This document shows, piece by piece, positions 1 through 9,121 of a stretch of DNA of 64,000 nucleotides. This DNA comes from Pseudomonas sp. SG20056 (GTDB lineage Bacteria; Pseudomonadota; Gammaproteobacteria; Pseudomonadales; Pseudomonadaceae): the NCBI RefSeq assembly GCF_031764535.1, contig NZ_CP134499.1:2108001-2172000 (forward strand), read 5' to 3'. Both the position numbers and the translations under genes were made by a program. Position 1 is the first letter of the stretch, and every line of letters begins with the position of its first letter. Below the pieces are notes generated by a model, which saw nothing but the letters and a program-made list of their open reading frames with translations, did no database searches and was not told the DNA's origin.

Positions 1-332
1 ACGGTGGCCAGCTCGGCGAGAATGTCAGGCACATCTTCCAGGTCCGGCCAGTTGAACTGGACGTTCTGACGGGTGCTGATGTGCGCGTAGCCCTTGTCGT
101 AGTCACGGGCAATCTTGGCCATCATGCGCACTTGGGCGGACGACATCAGACCGTACGGCACGGCAACGCGCAGCATGGGCGCAAAGCGCTGGATGTACAG
201 GCCATTCTGCAGGCGCAGCGGGCGGAATTCTTCACCGCTCAGTTCACCTGCAAGGTAACGGCGGGTTTGATCGCGATACTGCTTGACGCGGTCTTCGACG
301 ATTTTTTGGTCGTACTGGTCGTATACGTACAT
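1..332 (-). CDS. cysI: Sulfite reductase hemoprotein subunit, N-terminal part
   Basis: Only the first 110 codons are present; the gene runs off the left edge. The start is the ATG at 330-332, giving MYVYDQYDQKIVEDRV. The segments YLAGELSGEEFRPLRLQNGLY and the parallel-beta element ending in HISTRQNVQFNW are typical of the N-terminal ferredoxin-like half domain of the siroheme/4Fe-4S nitrite and sulfite reductase family. The match to Pseudomonas CysI is close from memory. The enzyme reduces sulfite to sulfide in cytoplasmic assimilatory sulfate reduction. The Fe-S cysteines and siroheme ligands lie outside the window, so the family call rests on the N-terminus alone. A nitrite-reductase paralogue is the only real alternative. 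Confidence 0.88.
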   Translation of the reverse strand, partial: MYVYDQYDQKIVEDRVKQYRDQTRRYLAGELSGEEFRPLRLQNGLYIQRFAPMLRVAVPYGLMSSAQVRMMAKIARDYDKGYAHISTRQNVQFNWPDLEDVPDILAELAT

Positions 333-569
333 GGAGTGTCCTGTTATCAGGCTTTTTACAGCTATCAGCGCGCACGGCCGCGCACTCCCTGCGGAGCCGG
401 AGGAAGATACCAGCTCAGGGTTATGCGCAAAAGTGATGTTTGAGTATATGGAAAGAACTTAAAGGGATAAGACCGCCGTTGAACATAGCCCTACGGCTTG
501 AGTAAGCGAGCATGCTGGTCTTAACTGCAGAGGACGATTCACCCATAAACACAACAAGAGGGGTAGTCC

Positions 570-683
570 ATGAGTGAACACAGTGAACCGGATAATGCGG
601 ATAGCGTGGTCGATGCCAAGGCTATTTTCGCCTTGATTGTGATTTTCGTTGTTACTGCCGTGTTCTGGGTCAGTCAGCAATAA
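570..683 (+). CDS. 37-residue single-pass membrane peptide
   Basis: This short gene starts at ATG 570 with GAGGGG about 7 bases upstream and ends at TAA 681-683. The product has an acidic N-terminus (MSEHSEPDNADSVVDAK) followed by one hydrophobic helix (about residues 18-34, AIFALIVIFVVTAVFWV) and a short SQQ tail. A strong perfect terminator hairpin follows 21 bases after the stop, so it forms its own transcription unit. Similar tiny membrane peptides occur in pseudomonads, but I do not know a function. The acidic N-terminus, helix and short tail suggest an inner-membrane protein with the N-terminus in the cytoplasm or periplasm; the orientation is unresolved. The good ribosome site and dedicated terminator make it credible despite its size. 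Confidence 0.72.
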   Translation: MSEHSEPDNADSVVDAKAIFALIVIFVVTAVFWVSQQ

Positions 684-704
684 GACCTGGCTCGGCTAAA
701 GCAC

Positions 705-740
705 AAAGCGGGCATCCGTTAACGGATGCCCGCTTTTTTA
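705..740 (+). terminator. Rho-independent terminator of the small membrane peptide gene
   Basis: A perfect palindrome with 16-base arms (AAAGCGGGCATCCGTT and its complement) is followed on the plus strand by a T-rich tail. It sits 21 bases after the stop at 683 and also lies beyond the end of the minus-strand gene finishing at 764. Confidence 0.9.
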
Positions 741-763
741 TTGTCTACCGAGCAGGTTAGTAG

Positions 764-1381
764 TCAGTGGCAGCTGAGGCTGTCGGCCTGGCGATAGAGC
801 ATCAGCAGCTTGCGCGTAATGGACTGCTGAATATCGTCACGCTCGAAGGTCGATAGTCGCGTCAGGCGGCTGACCTGCAGGCGGTGCAGGTGGATATAGG
901 GCATCTGCTGATCGAACTCGCGCAGATCGCCCTTCATCATGATTGGCAGGAAGATATCGCCGGCCTTCTTCTGGTTGCTGATGATTTGTGCCAACGCCGG
1001 TTTGAAGGGCATGGTTTTCGGTGCCGGGCCACCTTCCTTGATCATCGTGGTCAGCAGCAAGCCCGGCTTGCGCAGAACCACGCCGGGCAGCACGCACAGC
1101 CCGGTTTTACGGACGGCATGCGCCTCGATGCCATGCAGGGTGTCGTGAAACGCATAGGGATTGGGCAGCACCACCATCTTGCGGCCCATATCGCTGGGGA
1201 AGTGCAGGTCGTAGTTGGTGTACAGCTGGCGCGTCGACTCCGAATACACGCACAGGCGGTTTTCGAACAGTTTGATAAAACGCTCCGCCAGCTCGCGTCG
1301 GGCGATGCTGTCCAGGTCCCAGATCAGGTCCTGGTTCTGCGGTTTGCTCAGGTCGACTTCCTGGTGCTCCATATCGCTCAT
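764..1381 (-). CDS. Uncharacterised protein, 205 residues
   Basis: I do not recognise this family. The start chosen is ATG 1381, seven bases after the chemoreceptor stop, with AGGG inside the end of that gene; an upstream in-frame ATG at 1408 would overlap the chemoreceptor by 20 bases. The product is soluble-looking, with no signal peptide or membrane helix. It has a charged N-terminus (SDMEHQEVDLSKPQNQD), a central segment with several short beta-like stretches (residues about 60-120, MGRKMVVLPNPYAF, GLCVLPGVVLRKPG) and a C-terminal basic helix ending in ADSLSCH. The tight spacing suggests cotranscription and translational coupling with the chemoreceptor. A signalling or chemotaxis-linked role is only a guess from context. 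Confidence 0.75.
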   Translation of the reverse strand: MSDMEHQEVDLSKPQNQDLIWDLDSIARRELAERFIKLFENRLCVYSESTRQLYTNYDLHFPSDMGRKMVVLPNPYAFHDTLHGIEAHAVRKTGLCVLPGVVLRKPGLLLTTMIKEGGPAPKTMPFKPALAQIISNQKKAGDIFLPIMMKGDLREFDQQMPYIHLHRLQVSRLTRLSTFERDDIQQSITRKLLMLYRQADSLSCH

Positions 1382-1388
1382 TGCGTTT

Positions 1389-3023
1389 TTATACCCTGAA
1401 CTGTCCAAGCAGCCGGTTGAGCTGCTCGGCCAACTGACCTAGGTGTTGCCCGGCATCACTGGATTGTTGCGCCGCCAGGGCATTGTTATGGGCCAGGCTG
1501 GCTGCCTGGGTGACATTCTGGTTGATGTCTTCGACCACGTGCGATTGTTGCAGTGTCGCGCTGGCGATGGAAGCGTTCAGACCAGTGAGATTGCGCAGGC
1601 CGCTGGCGATCAGGGTCAGGCTGGCGCCGGCCTGGCTGGCTTGCTCGATGGTCAGCTGCGAGGCTTTGCTGCTGTCGTTGATCACCTTGACCGCGGCTTC
1701 CGAGTTGCCTTGCAAGCGCTCAATCATCACTTGGATTTCCGCCGTGGATTTTTGCGTGCGCTGCGCGAGCAGGCGCACCTCATCGGCAACCACGGCAAAG
1801 CCACGGCCTTGCTCGCCGGCTCGCGCGGCTTCGATGGCGGCATTGAGCGCCAGCAGGTTGGTCTGTTCGGCAATCGAGCGGATTACCTCCAACACGCTGC
1901 CGATCTGCGTGCTTTCCTGGGCCAGGGCTTGAATCACCGTTACGGCCTGGTCGATGGTGCCGGACAATTCGTTGATCTGCCGCAGGCTTGCTTCAATGCT
2001 CTGCTGGCCTTGCTGTGCTTGTTCTTCGGCGGCGTGTACTTCGGATGAGGCATGCTCGGCGTTTTTCGCCACATCCTGCACGCCGTAAGTCACTTGATTG
2101 ATCGCCGTAGCGACCAGCTCCATCTGCTGCGACTGCTGTTCGCTATGCTGCTGGGCCTGGCCGGAAACTTCGCCAAGGTTGCGCGCGGCGGCATCCAGTT
2201 GGCCGGCAGAGTCGAGGGACTGCTTGATCACCAGACGCAGTTTGTCGGTGAATGCATTGAAATGACGGGACAGTGCGGACAACTCGTCATTGCCGTGGGT
2301 ATCGAGGTTGCGTGTCAGATCACCATCGCCGCTGGCGATATTGGCCATGGCGCTGACAGCCTGCTGCAGGGGCTGGGTGATGCTGCGTACGATCAGCACA
2401 ATCAGCAGGGCCACTAATGCCGCAATCACCAGGCCGATCAGCATGGCTTTTAGCGCCTGGGCCTGGAACTCGGCCTGTACATCGTCGACATAAACGCCCG
2501 AGCCGATGATCCAGCCCCAGGGTTGGAACAGTTGTACATAGGACACCTTGGGTACTGGGTCGCTGGCGCCCGGTTTTGGCCAGCGGTAATCGACATGGCC
2601 GGCGCCCTGGCTTTTGCTGATGGCGACCATTTCATTGAACAGCGCCTTGCCGTCGGGATCCTTGAAGCCCGAGAGGTTTTGGCCTTCCAGTTTGGGATTG
2701 GTCGGGTGCATGACCATCACCGGGGTCTGGTCATTGATCCAGAAATACTCCTGGCCGGCGTAGCGCAGACCGCGAATGGTTTCCATCGCCTGCTTCTGCG
2801 CATCCTCGCGGGGCATGCTGCCGGCAGCTTCCAGGGCGTGGTAGTGCTGCAGAATGCCGGCTGCGCTCTGTACCACGTGCTGGGTTTTCTCGGCTTTGGC
2901 GGCGTACAGATCGGTGTGGATCTGCTTAAGCAACAACGCGCCCTGAATAATCAGCATGACTATGGCGACCACCAGGATCAGCCATAGACGGCGGTTGATG
3001 GGCAGGCTACGCAGGCTGTTCAT
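1389..3023 (-). CDS. Methyl-accepting chemotaxis protein with single Cache domain
   Basis: This 544-residue transmembrane chemoreceptor has a first membrane helix at about 13-31 and a periplasmic sensor of about 160 residues with the single-Cache pattern ([17 protein letters not shown] and [14 protein letters not shown]). A second helix at about 191-213 is followed by a HAMP domain and a long coiled-coil signalling domain. The highly conserved hairpin tip is present at about 390-420 ([20 protein letters not shown], then FAVVADEVR). The ligand cannot be read from sequence; related sCache receptors sense small organic acids. It presumably signals to CheA/CheW at the inner membrane. The start at ATG 3023 has GGGAGG nine bases upstream. 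The downstream 205-residue gene follows after seven bases. The C-terminus (LLGQFRV) lacks a CheR/CheB pentapeptide tether. Confidence 0.95.
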   Translation of the reverse strand: MNSLRSLPINRRLWLILVVAIVMLIIQGALLLKQIHTDLYAAKAEKTQHVVQSAAGILQHYHALEAAGSMPREDAQKQAMETIRGLRYAGQEYFWINDQTPVMVMHPTNPKLEGQNLSGFKDPDGKALFNEMVAISKSQGAGHVDYRWPKPGASDPVPKVSYVQLFQPWGWIIGSGVYVDDVQAEFQAQALKAMLIGLVIAALVALLIVLIVRSITQPLQQAVSAMANIASGDGDLTRNLDTHGNDELSALSRHFNAFTDKLRLVIKQSLDSAGQLDAAARNLGEVSGQAQQHSEQQSQQMELVATAINQVTYGVQDVAKNAEHASSEVHAAEEQAQQGQQSIEASLRQINELSGTIDQAVTVIQALAQESTQIGSVLEVIRSIAEQTNLLALNAAIEAARAGEQGRGFAVVADEVRLLAQRTQKSTAEIQVMIERLQGNSEAAVKVINDSSKASQLTIEQASQAGASLTLIASGLRNLTGLNASIASATLQQSHVVEDINQNVTQAASLAHNNALAAQQSSDAGQHLGQLAEQLNRLLGQFRV

Positions 3024-3356
3024 GGAAGTGTCCTCCCTTGTTGTTTACGCCTCTATGTAGGTCAAGGGCGTTTATTAGCTACGTTAGACCTTAGGCTAAT
3101 TGGCGGATAAGCAAAGTGTAGGTGAGCGATCTCCTGGGGTTCTCTGTTGTTGGAGTCGGGGGCTGTGCAGCGCGGCATGCGCTAATTGCGCAGGTTCTCT
3201 GCTAGGATTTGCGCCATTGCAGGTTAAGTATGTGATTTGATTATTTATTCTGCCCGGCAAGAACCTTTTCTAAACAAATAGGTCAGACGCCCTCGCGAGT
3301 TCACCATCATATTTTTTGCTGTTCGTGCCGGATAACGCACGTATTTAGGAGTGGGG
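3024..3356. other. Intergenic region between divergent chemoreceptor and uppP
   Basis: This 333-base divergent region must hold promoters for both flanking genes. It is AT-rich between 3230 and 3330. I see no convincing flagellar sigma-28 box for the chemoreceptor, no small gene with a ribosome site and no repeat. Confidence 0.5.
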
Positions 3357-4187
3357 ATGGATCTTTGGGTCGCGGTTCAGGCATTGATTCTGGGCATTGT
3401 GGAAGGCATTACCGAGTTTTTGCCGATTTCCAGCACCGGGCATCAGATCATCGTTGCTGATCTGATCGGTTTTGGCGGCGAGCGGGCGATGGCCTTCAAT
3501 ATCATCATCCAGCTTGGGGCGATTCTCGCGGTGGTCTGGGAGTACCGGCGCAAGATCCTCGACATTGTCATCGGTCTGCCCAAAGAGCCGCAGGCTCAAC
3601 GTTTTACCGCCAATTTGCTGATCGCCTTTCTGCCGGCCGTGGCGCTGGGCGTGCTGTTCGCCGATCTTATTCATCATTACCTGTTCAACCCGATCACCGT
3701 GGCGCTGGCGTTGGTGGTGGGTGGGGTGATCATGCTCTGGGCCGAGCGGCGCACGCACTTGGTACACGCCGAGAGCGTGGATGACATGACCTGGAAGGAT
3801 GCGCTGAAGATCGGTTTTGCCCAGTGCCTGGCGATGATTCCGGGTACTTCACGCTCCGGTGCGACGATTATCGGCGGCTTGTTGTTCGGGTTGTCGCGCA
3901 AGGCGGCCACCGAGTTTTCCTTCTTCCTTGCCATGCCGACCATGGTCGGTGCTGCGGTGTACTCAGGCTACAAGTACCGCGACCTGTTCCAGGCCAGTGA
4001 TCTGCCGGTGTTTGCCATTGGCTTTGTCACCTCGTTCATCTTCGCCATGATCGCGGTGCGGGCGTTGCTCAGCTTTATCGGTAAGCACAGCTATGCGGCG
4101 TTTGCCTGGTACCGCATCGGCTTTGGTCTGCTGATTCTGGCGACCTGGCAACTGCAGTGGATTGACTGGAGCACGGCGCAGCCTTGA
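3357..4187 (+). CDS. uppP: Undecaprenyl-diphosphatase UppP/BacA
   Basis: This integral membrane phosphatase dephosphorylates undecaprenyl diphosphate to recycle the lipid carrier for peptidoglycan and O-antigen synthesis; overproduction gives bacitracin resistance. The 276-residue product carries both conserved loops: an N-terminal [14 protein letters not shown] motif and a second PGTSRSG motif at about residues 163-169, the proposed active site. Multiple hydrophobic helices fit the family. The start is set at ATG 3357 because AGGAG at 3347-3351 sits five bases upstream; an in-frame GTG at 3351 would overlap that ribosome site. It stands alone and is followed by a hairpin. Confidence 0.95.
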   Translation: MDLWVAVQALILGIVEGITEFLPISSTGHQIIVADLIGFGGERAMAFNIIIQLGAILAVVWEYRRKILDIVIGLPKEPQAQRFTANLLIAFLPAVALGVLFADLIHHYLFNPITVALALVVGGVIMLWAERRTHLVHAESVDDMTWKDALKIGFAQCLAMIPGTSRSGATIIGGLLFGLSRKAATEFSFFLAMPTMVGAAVYSGYKYRDLFQASDLPVFAIGFVTSFIFAMIAVRALLSFIGKHSYAAFAWYRIGFGLLILATWQLQWIDWSTAQP

Positions 4188-4215
4188 TTGCTGGCGCTGT
4201 ATTCGGCGGATAAAT

Positions 4216-4241
4216 AAAGGCGCACTCCAGGGTGCGCCTTT
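4216..4241 (+). terminator. Hairpin terminator after uppP
   Basis: Ten-base arms AAAGGCGCAC and GTGCGCCTTT enclose a six-base loop 28 bases after the uppP stop. The downstream T tract is short (TTTGTC), so termination may be partial. Confidence 0.7.
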
Positions 4242-4272
4242 GTCATAGTGGCCTCGGTTAATGGAGGCGCAT

Positions 4273-5241
4273 ATGCATCAGCTCGAGCAGCAAGTCCTTC
4301 AGGTCAACGGCATTGACCTGAGTCTATACAGCGCCGGCCCCGCGAGCGGTCGGGCGGTCTGGTTACTGCACGGCTTTCCCGAGTGCTGGCACTCCTGGCG
4401 TCAGCAGATCGAGCCGTTGACGGCTGCCGGTTATCGCGTGCTGATTCCGGAAATGCGGGGCTATGGCCAGAGCAGCGCGCCGCGTGATCCTGCGGCCTAT
4501 GACCTGCTGACCATATGCGCCGATATTCAAGCCGCCATGGATCAGCTTGGCCAGCAGCAGGTGTGTGTGGTCGGCCACGACTGGGGCGCACCGATTGCCT
4601 GGCACCTGGCCTTGCTTGAGCCTGAACGGGTGCAGGCGGTGGTCGGCATGGCGGTGCCGTTTGGCGGACGCCCCAGGCAGCCGGCCATCGAGATCATGCG
4701 TCAGCTGTACGCCGAGCGCTTTCACTACATCCTGCATTTTCAGCAGCCTGGAGTAGCCGATGCGGAAATGGATGCCGATATTCCTCGCACTCTGCGCATG
4801 ATGATGCACAACACATCGGCGGCCGTGCCAAAGGACCACTTTCTGCAGGAAAAGCCGGCTGGGGCAGGGTTGTTCGATGGCATGCTTGACCCCGGTGAAC
4901 TGCCTATCTGGTGTGATAACGCCGCATTCGAGCACTACCGGAAAACCTTCGAGGGGCGTGGTTTTTACGGTGCCCTGAACTGGTACCGCAATTTCGAGCG
5001 TAACTGGCTGCGCACTGAGGCCCTGGCGGATCGGCAGATCGAACAGCCAGCGCTGTTTCTACTCGGTGATCAGGACCCGGTCGGTACCCTGGAGGCTTAT
5101 ACCCTCAAGCAGATGCCCAAGCGCGTGCCCCAGTTGGAGCAGCATGTGCTGCAGGACTGCGGGCACTGGATTCAGAACGAGCAGGCGGCACAGGTCAATC
5201 AGCTGTTGCTGGCCTTTCTTGCTCGGCATTTTCCCAGTTAA
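4273..5241 (+). CDS. Alpha/beta hydrolase, epoxide-hydrolase type
   Basis: This 322-residue cytoplasmic alpha/beta hydrolase has the soluble epoxide hydrolase signature. It shows an oxyanion motif HGFPE (about residues 34-38), a nucleophile elbow GHDWGA with Asp in place of Ser (about 101-106), and cap-domain tyrosine motifs YILHFQQPGVA and NWYRNFERNW. The acid is in LLGDQDPVG and the catalytic His in DCGHWIQNE. The cap tyrosines favour an epoxide hydrolase over a haloalkane or fluoroacetate dehalogenase. The substrate is unknown. The start is ATG 4273, with GGAGG five bases upstream, rather than the ATG at 4261 that overlaps that ribosome site. It is convergent with a LysR gene, with only two bases between them. 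Confidence 0.88.
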   Translation: MHQLEQQVLQVNGIDLSLYSAGPASGRAVWLLHGFPECWHSWRQQIEPLTAAGYRVLIPEMRGYGQSSAPRDPAAYDLLTICADIQAAMDQLGQQQVCVVGHDWGAPIAWHLALLEPERVQAVVGMAVPFGGRPRQPAIEIMRQLYAERFHYILHFQQPGVADAEMDADIPRTLRMMMHNTSAAVPKDHFLQEKPAGAGLFDGMLDPGELPIWCDNAAFEHYRKTFEGRGFYGALNWYRNFERNWLRTEALADRQIEQPALFLLGDQDPVGTLEAYTLKQMPKRVPQLEQHVLQDCGHWIQNEQAAQVNQLLLAFLARHFPS

Positions 5242-5243
5242 AC

Positions 5244-6143
5244 CTAGATCGGCTGATCCCAGCGGCTGAAGGCTTCGCTGATATGTTCGATCCACGCCCG
5301 CACGGCCGGCAGCATGCCGCGTCTGTGGGTGTACACCGCTTGTAGATTGGCGGCCGGCAGTGCCCAGTCAGGCAGCAGGCGGATCAGTCGGCCATCAGCC
5401 AGTTCATCCAGGCACAAGGGCGCGGGCAGCATGGTAAAACCCAGGCCGCTCATTGCGGCGTGTTTGCGCACGTTGAAGTCCTCAATGGCCAGGCGCGCTT
5501 CCAGCACAATTTCCTGTACGCGTCCGCTGTCATGCTGCAACCGCAGGTGAATTCTGCGGTCCGCTTCCAGCGCACCCAGTGCCGGCAGTGCGGATAGGTC
5601 GTCAGGTGTGCTGATCTTGGCGTCCAGCAGCAAGGCCGGTGCGGCAACCATAAAGGCCTGTGCCGGACGCAGGCGGCGAGTGATCAGCGTCGGGTCTTCA
5701 TCCTCGGCGCTGCGCACACGCAAGGCGACGTCAACGCCCTCGTTAAGCAGGTCGATGCGCCGGTTGGTTTGAATCAGTTCCAGTTGCACCTTGGGGTAAG
5801 CCGCGAGAAAACTCACCACCAGCTCCGAGAGCAGGGCGATGCCGCCTGGCGCGCTGACTCGCAGGCGGCCACGCGGTTCGCTGGTCAGGCTGGCCACGGT
5901 TTCTTCGGCTTGCTCGGCCTCCTGCAACATGGCCTGGCAATGGCGCAGGTAACGCTCGCCGATATCGGTCAACGCCAGCTTGCGCGTGGTGCGTTGCAAC
6001 AGGCGTGCGCCAAGGCGGTTTTCCAGCTCGGCAATGCGCCGCGACAGGCGTGATTTGGGGATGCCAAGGGTGCGCCCGGCTGCAGCGAAGCCGCCGGCTT
6101 CGACAACCTTGGCAAAGTAGAACAGGTCATTGAGGTCGTGCAT
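5244..6143 (-). CDS. LysR-family regulator, divergent from azoR
   Basis: This 299-residue LysR-type regulator begins with the N-terminal winged helix-turn-helix (residues 1-60; FAKVVEAGGFAAAGRTLGIP, then KSRLSRRIAELENRLG). An effector-binding periplasmic-fold domain follows from about 90. It resembles the large CrgA/AaeR-like LysR group that controls neighbouring oxidoreductases. It is transcribed away from azoR across a 123-base region with a matched inverted repeat, so azoR is its likely target and autoregulation is likely. The effector, possibly a quinone or other electrophile, is inferred from context only. The stop falls two bases from the convergent hydrolase stop. Confidence 0.92.
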   Translation of the reverse strand: MHDLNDLFYFAKVVEAGGFAAAGRTLGIPKSRLSRRIAELENRLGARLLQRTTRKLALTDIGERYLRHCQAMLQEAEQAEETVASLTSEPRGRLRVSAPGGIALLSELVVSFLAAYPKVQLELIQTNRRIDLLNEGVDVALRVRSAEDEDPTLITRRLRPAQAFMVAAPALLLDAKISTPDDLSALPALGALEADRRIHLRLQHDSGRVQEIVLEARLAIEDFNVRKHAAMSGLGFTMLPAPLCLDELADGRLIRLLPDWALPAANLQAVYTHRRGMLPAVRAWIEHISEAFSRWDQPI

Positions 6144-6170
6144 GGCTTTATCGTCCTATCAGTGGGACGA

Positions 6171-6217
6171 ACTATCGCATTTGTGCTGACTAATCGGCTA
6201 TTGCTTTCATCGATAGT
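6171..6217. promoter_or_regulatory. Candidate LysR binding region for azoR
   Basis: An inverted pair ACTATCG (6171-6177) and CGATAGT (6211-6217) lies in the divergent promoter region, with centres 40 bases apart, close to four helical turns. That spacing suits a LysR tetramer contacting two half sites. The assignment is an inference from position and symmetry. Confidence 0.4.
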
Positions 6218-6266
6218 ATCTCCAGCATCTTGATCGCCGTGGGGCGATCTCAATTTGGAGATTGTC

Positions 6267-6875
6267 ATGAAATTACTGCACCTCGATTCCAGCATCCTCG
6301 GCGACTCGTCCGCTTCCCGCCAACTCAGCCGTGCCGTAGTCGACGCCTGGCTTGTGGCTGAACCTGACGCGCAGGTGAGCTATCGCGACCTGGCCAGCGA
6401 TGCGTTGAGCCATCTATCGGCAGCCAGCCTGGTGGCCGGCGGTACTCCAGCCGAACTGCGCAATGCTGCGCAGAAACATGAAGTCGAGCTGGCCGAAAGC
6501 ACCCTCAATGAGTTTCTTGCGGCCGATGCCATCGTGATTGGTGCGCCGATGTACAACTTCACCGTACCCACTCAGCTCAAGGCCTGGATTGATCGTGTGG
6601 CGGTCGCCGGCAAGACCTTCGCCTACGACGAAAACGGTCCCAAGGGCCTGGCGGGCGGCAAGAAGGTGGTGATCGTTTCCACCGCTGGTGGCATTCACGC
6701 CGGTCAGCCAAGTGGTCAGGCGCACGAAGAGTATCTGCTGCTGGTACTGCGCTTCCTTGGCATTACCGATATCGAAATCGTCCGCGCCGAAGGCCTGGCC
6801 TACGGTGACGAGCCACGCGCCAATGCTTTCGCGGCGGCGCAGGCGAAAGTTGCGGAGCTGTTCGCCACTGCCTGA
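6267..6875 (+). CDS. azoR: FMN-dependent NADH-azoreductase
   Basis: This 202-residue flavodoxin-fold quinone/azo reductase uses NAD(P)H through FMN to reduce quinones and azo compounds by two electrons, protecting against thiol and quinone stress. The N-terminal [21 protein letters not shown] fits the phosphate-binding loop, [17 protein letters not shown] the FMN site, and VVIVSTAGG the second flavin loop. The start at ATG 6267 has GGAG six bases upstream; an in-frame TTG at 6255 overlaps that site. It is divergent from a LysR gene that probably controls it. A shared perfect terminator separates it from the convergent ybiT. Confidence 0.94.
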   Translation: MKLLHLDSSILGDSSASRQLSRAVVDAWLVAEPDAQVSYRDLASDALSHLSAASLVAGGTPAELRNAAQKHEVELAESTLNEFLAADAIVIGAPMYNFTVPTQLKAWIDRVAVAGKTFAYDENGPKGLAGGKKVVIVSTAGGIHAGQPSGQAHEEYLLLVLRFLGITDIEIVRAEGLAYGDEPRANAFAAAQAKVAELFATA

Positions 6876-6891
6876 TGGCAGCGCACAAAGT

Positions 6892-6921
6892 AAAAAGCCC
6901 GCTCAATTGAGCGGGCTTTTT
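6892..6921. terminator. Bidirectional terminator between azoR and ybiT
   Basis: A perfect 30-base palindrome with AAAAAGCCCGCTCAA arms has A and T runs on both flanks. It can terminate azoR on the plus strand and ybiT on the minus strand, which converge here. Confidence 0.93.
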
Positions 6922-6944
6922 CTTGGGTGCGGGTTACTGCCGGT

Positions 6945-8531
6945 TCAGACGATCACGCCCTGGCTGCGCAGGTAGTCATCGTAGGTGCCGCTGAAATCGG
7001 TGATGCCGTTGGGCGACAGCTCGATGATGCGGGTTGCCAGGGAGCCAACGAATTCACGGTCATGGCTGACGAAGATCAGTGTGCCGGGGTAGTTTTCCAG
7101 CGCAAGGTTGAGCGACTCGATGGATTCCATGTCCAGGTGGTTGGTCGGTTCGTCCATCACCAGTACGTTCGGCTTCTGCACGATCAGCTTGCCGAACAGC
7201 ATGCGGCCTTGCTCACCACCGGAGATGACCTTGACCGACTTGAGGATCTCGTCGTTGGAGAACAGCATGCGGCCGAGGGTGCCGCGCACCATCTGCTCGC
7301 CCTGAGTCCACTGGCTCATCCAGTCGAAGAGTGTCACGTCGTCTTCAAAGTCGTGGGCGTGGTCCTGGGCGTAGTAACCGATTTCCGCGCTATCGGTCCA
7401 TTTCACGCTACCGGCGTCCGGCGTCAGTTCGCCGACCAGGGTGCGCAGCAGGGTAGTCTTGCCGATACCGTTGGGGCCGATGATCGCCACACGCTCGCCG
7501 GCTTCAACCTGGAAGCTGAAGTTCTTGAACAGGGTTTTGCCTTCAAAACCCTTGGCCATTTTCTCGACCATCACGGCCTGGCGGTGAAGCTTCTTGTTTT
7601 GTTCGAAGCGGATAAACGGGCTGACGCGGCTGGACGGTTTGACTTCGGCCAGCTGGATCTTGTCGATCTGCTTGGCGCGGCTGGTGGCCTGCTTAGCTTT
7701 CGAAGCGTTCGCCGAGAAGCGGCTGACGAAGCTCTGCAGCTCGGAAATCTGTGCTTTCTTCTTGGCGTTATCCGAGAGCAGCTGCTCACGCGATTGGGTT
7801 GCAGCCGTCATGTACTCGTCGTAGTTGCCCGGGAACAGGCGCAGTTCGCCGTAATCCAGGTCGGCCATGTGGGTGCAGACCGAGTTGAGGAAGTGACGGT
7901 CGTGGGAAATGATGATCATGGTGCTGTTACGCGCCGTGAGGATGTTTTCCAGCCAGCGGATGGTGTTGATATCCAGGTGGTTGGTCGGCTCGTCGAGCAA
8001 CAGCACGTCCGGGTCGGAGAACAGTGCCTGGGCCAGCAGTACACGCAGCTTCCAGCCGGGGGCGACTTCGCTCATCGGGCCAAAGTGCTGCTCCAGCGGA
8101 ATGCCGAGGCCAAGCAGCAGCTCGCCCGCACGGGATTCAGCGGTGTAGCCGTCCATTTCGGCAAACTCACCTTCAAGTTCACCGACCTTCATACCGTCTT
8201 CTTCACTCATCTCCGCCAGGGAGTAGATGCGGTCGCGCTCGGCTTTGACCTTCCACAGCTCTTCGTGGCCCATGATCACGGTGTCGATCACGCTGAATTC
8301 TTCGTAGGCGAACTGGTCCTGGCGCAGCTTACCCAGGCGCACGTTTGGCTCCAGCATCACCTGGCCACCGCTCGGTTCCAGATCGCTGCCAAGAATCTTC
8401 ATAAAGGTCGACTTACCGCAGCCGTTGGCCCCGATCAGGCCGTAACGGTTGCCGTTGTTGAACTTCACGGAAACGTTCTCGAACAGGGGCTTGGCCCCGA
8501 ATTGCATGGTGATGTTGGCGGTGGAGATCAC
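6945..8531 (-). CDS. ybiT: ABC-F family ATPase YbiT
   Basis: This 528-residue cytoplasmic protein has two ABC ATPase domains without membrane segments. The first Walker A is GANGCGKST (about 35-43) and the second GPNGIGKTT (about 350-358). The Walker B motifs [11 protein letters not shown] and [10 protein letters not shown] are both intact. The first signature region is the degenerate [10 protein letters not shown] typical of YbiT, while the second is [10 protein letters not shown] linker of basic helices ([15 protein letters not shown]) joins the domains. ABC-F proteins bind the ribosomal E site and modulate translation. The match to E. coli YbiT is nearly end to end in length (530 residues). 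It stands alone; the 281 bases upstream (8532-8812) show no gene. Confidence 0.94.
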   Translation of the reverse strand: MISTANITMQFGAKPLFENVSVKFNNGNRYGLIGANGCGKSTFMKILGSDLEPSGGQVMLEPNVRLGKLRQDQFAYEEFSVIDTVIMGHEELWKVKAERDRIYSLAEMSEEDGMKVGELEGEFAEMDGYTAESRAGELLLGLGIPLEQHFGPMSEVAPGWKLRVLLAQALFSDPDVLLLDEPTNHLDINTIRWLENILTARNSTMIIISHDRHFLNSVCTHMADLDYGELRLFPGNYDEYMTAATQSREQLLSDNAKKKAQISELQSFVSRFSANASKAKQATSRAKQIDKIQLAEVKPSSRVSPFIRFEQNKKLHRQAVMVEKMAKGFEGKTLFKNFSFQVEAGERVAIIGPNGIGKTTLLRTLVGELTPDAGSVKWTDSAEIGYYAQDHAHDFEDDVTLFDWMSQWTQGEQMVRGTLGRMLFSNDEILKSVKVISGGEQGRMLFGKLIVQKPNVLVMDEPTNHLDMESIESLNLALENYPGTLIFVSHDREFVGSLATRIIELSPNGITDFSGTYDDYLRSQGVIV

Positions 8532-8812
8532 GAATCTTGGTCCAGATAAACGGGCGCACGGGCGCGAAAGGGGCGCGATTGTAGCGGTTTACGGCCACAA
8601 AAGGCAGCAGATGGGACGGGTGGAGTGTCTATTCGAGCTGTTTGGCCGTGGCTCGGAGCATGTTTGGGTGCTGCTCTGGCGAACGCCCTGTCAATACGGA
8701 AAGCCCAATTGGCTTATCGGCACATCACAGGTGGTTCGCCAAGGGGGGTTATCGCCTAGGCTCAGCCGCAGTCGTAATCGGCCGTGTTCTGCGCGGCAAG
8801 CAGGCGCGATCT

Positions 8813-9121
8813 TCAGAATTGCCTGCTGATAGCTGCGACCAATATGCCGGCTGCGATTGCCGGCAGAGGTTTCTTTACCAGCAGCATGACAATTGCGGTA
8901 GTCAGCAAGGCCAGGCGTGCACTCATATCGCCATCAATTGCCATGGGCGTAAGAATGGCCACCAGCACTGAACCGGACATCGCGCTGATGAATTGCTTGA
9001 CCCTGTAGCTGATCGGCACATACGACATCACGAACACACCACCCCAGCGGGTCGCCAGTGTCACGGCCGCCATGATCAATATGATGATCAGCGTGCCAAA
9101 ACTCGTCGTAGCAATGCTCAT
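8813..9121 (-). CDS. azlD: AzlD-family branched-chain amino acid exporter subunit
   Basis: This 102-residue membrane protein with about four helices belongs to the AzlD/YgaH family, the small partner of AzlC. Together they export branched-chain amino acids. The TRWGGVFVM segment (about residues 22-30) corresponds to the conserved TR motif near the first helix, and PISYRVKQFISAMSGSVLVA to the following conserved region. The start at 9121 overlaps the azlC stop as ATGA, indicating translational coupling; a longer form from 9139 would extend back into azlC. It is the last gene of the operon. Confidence 0.9.
   Translation of the reverse strand: MSIATTSFGTLIIILIMAAVTLATRWGGVFVMSYVPISYRVKQFISAMSGSVLVAILTPMAIDGDMSARLALLTTAIVMLLVKKPLPAIAAGILVAAISRQF

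Noticed and set aside
3351..3356. GTG at 3351 as the uppP start
   Set aside because: It overlaps the ribosome site AGGAG; the ATG at 3357 is correctly spaced and gives the family N-terminus.
6927..8549. Long plus-strand frame opposite ybiT
   Set aside because: It is a shadow of the ybiT codon pattern; ybiT has two intact ATPase domains.
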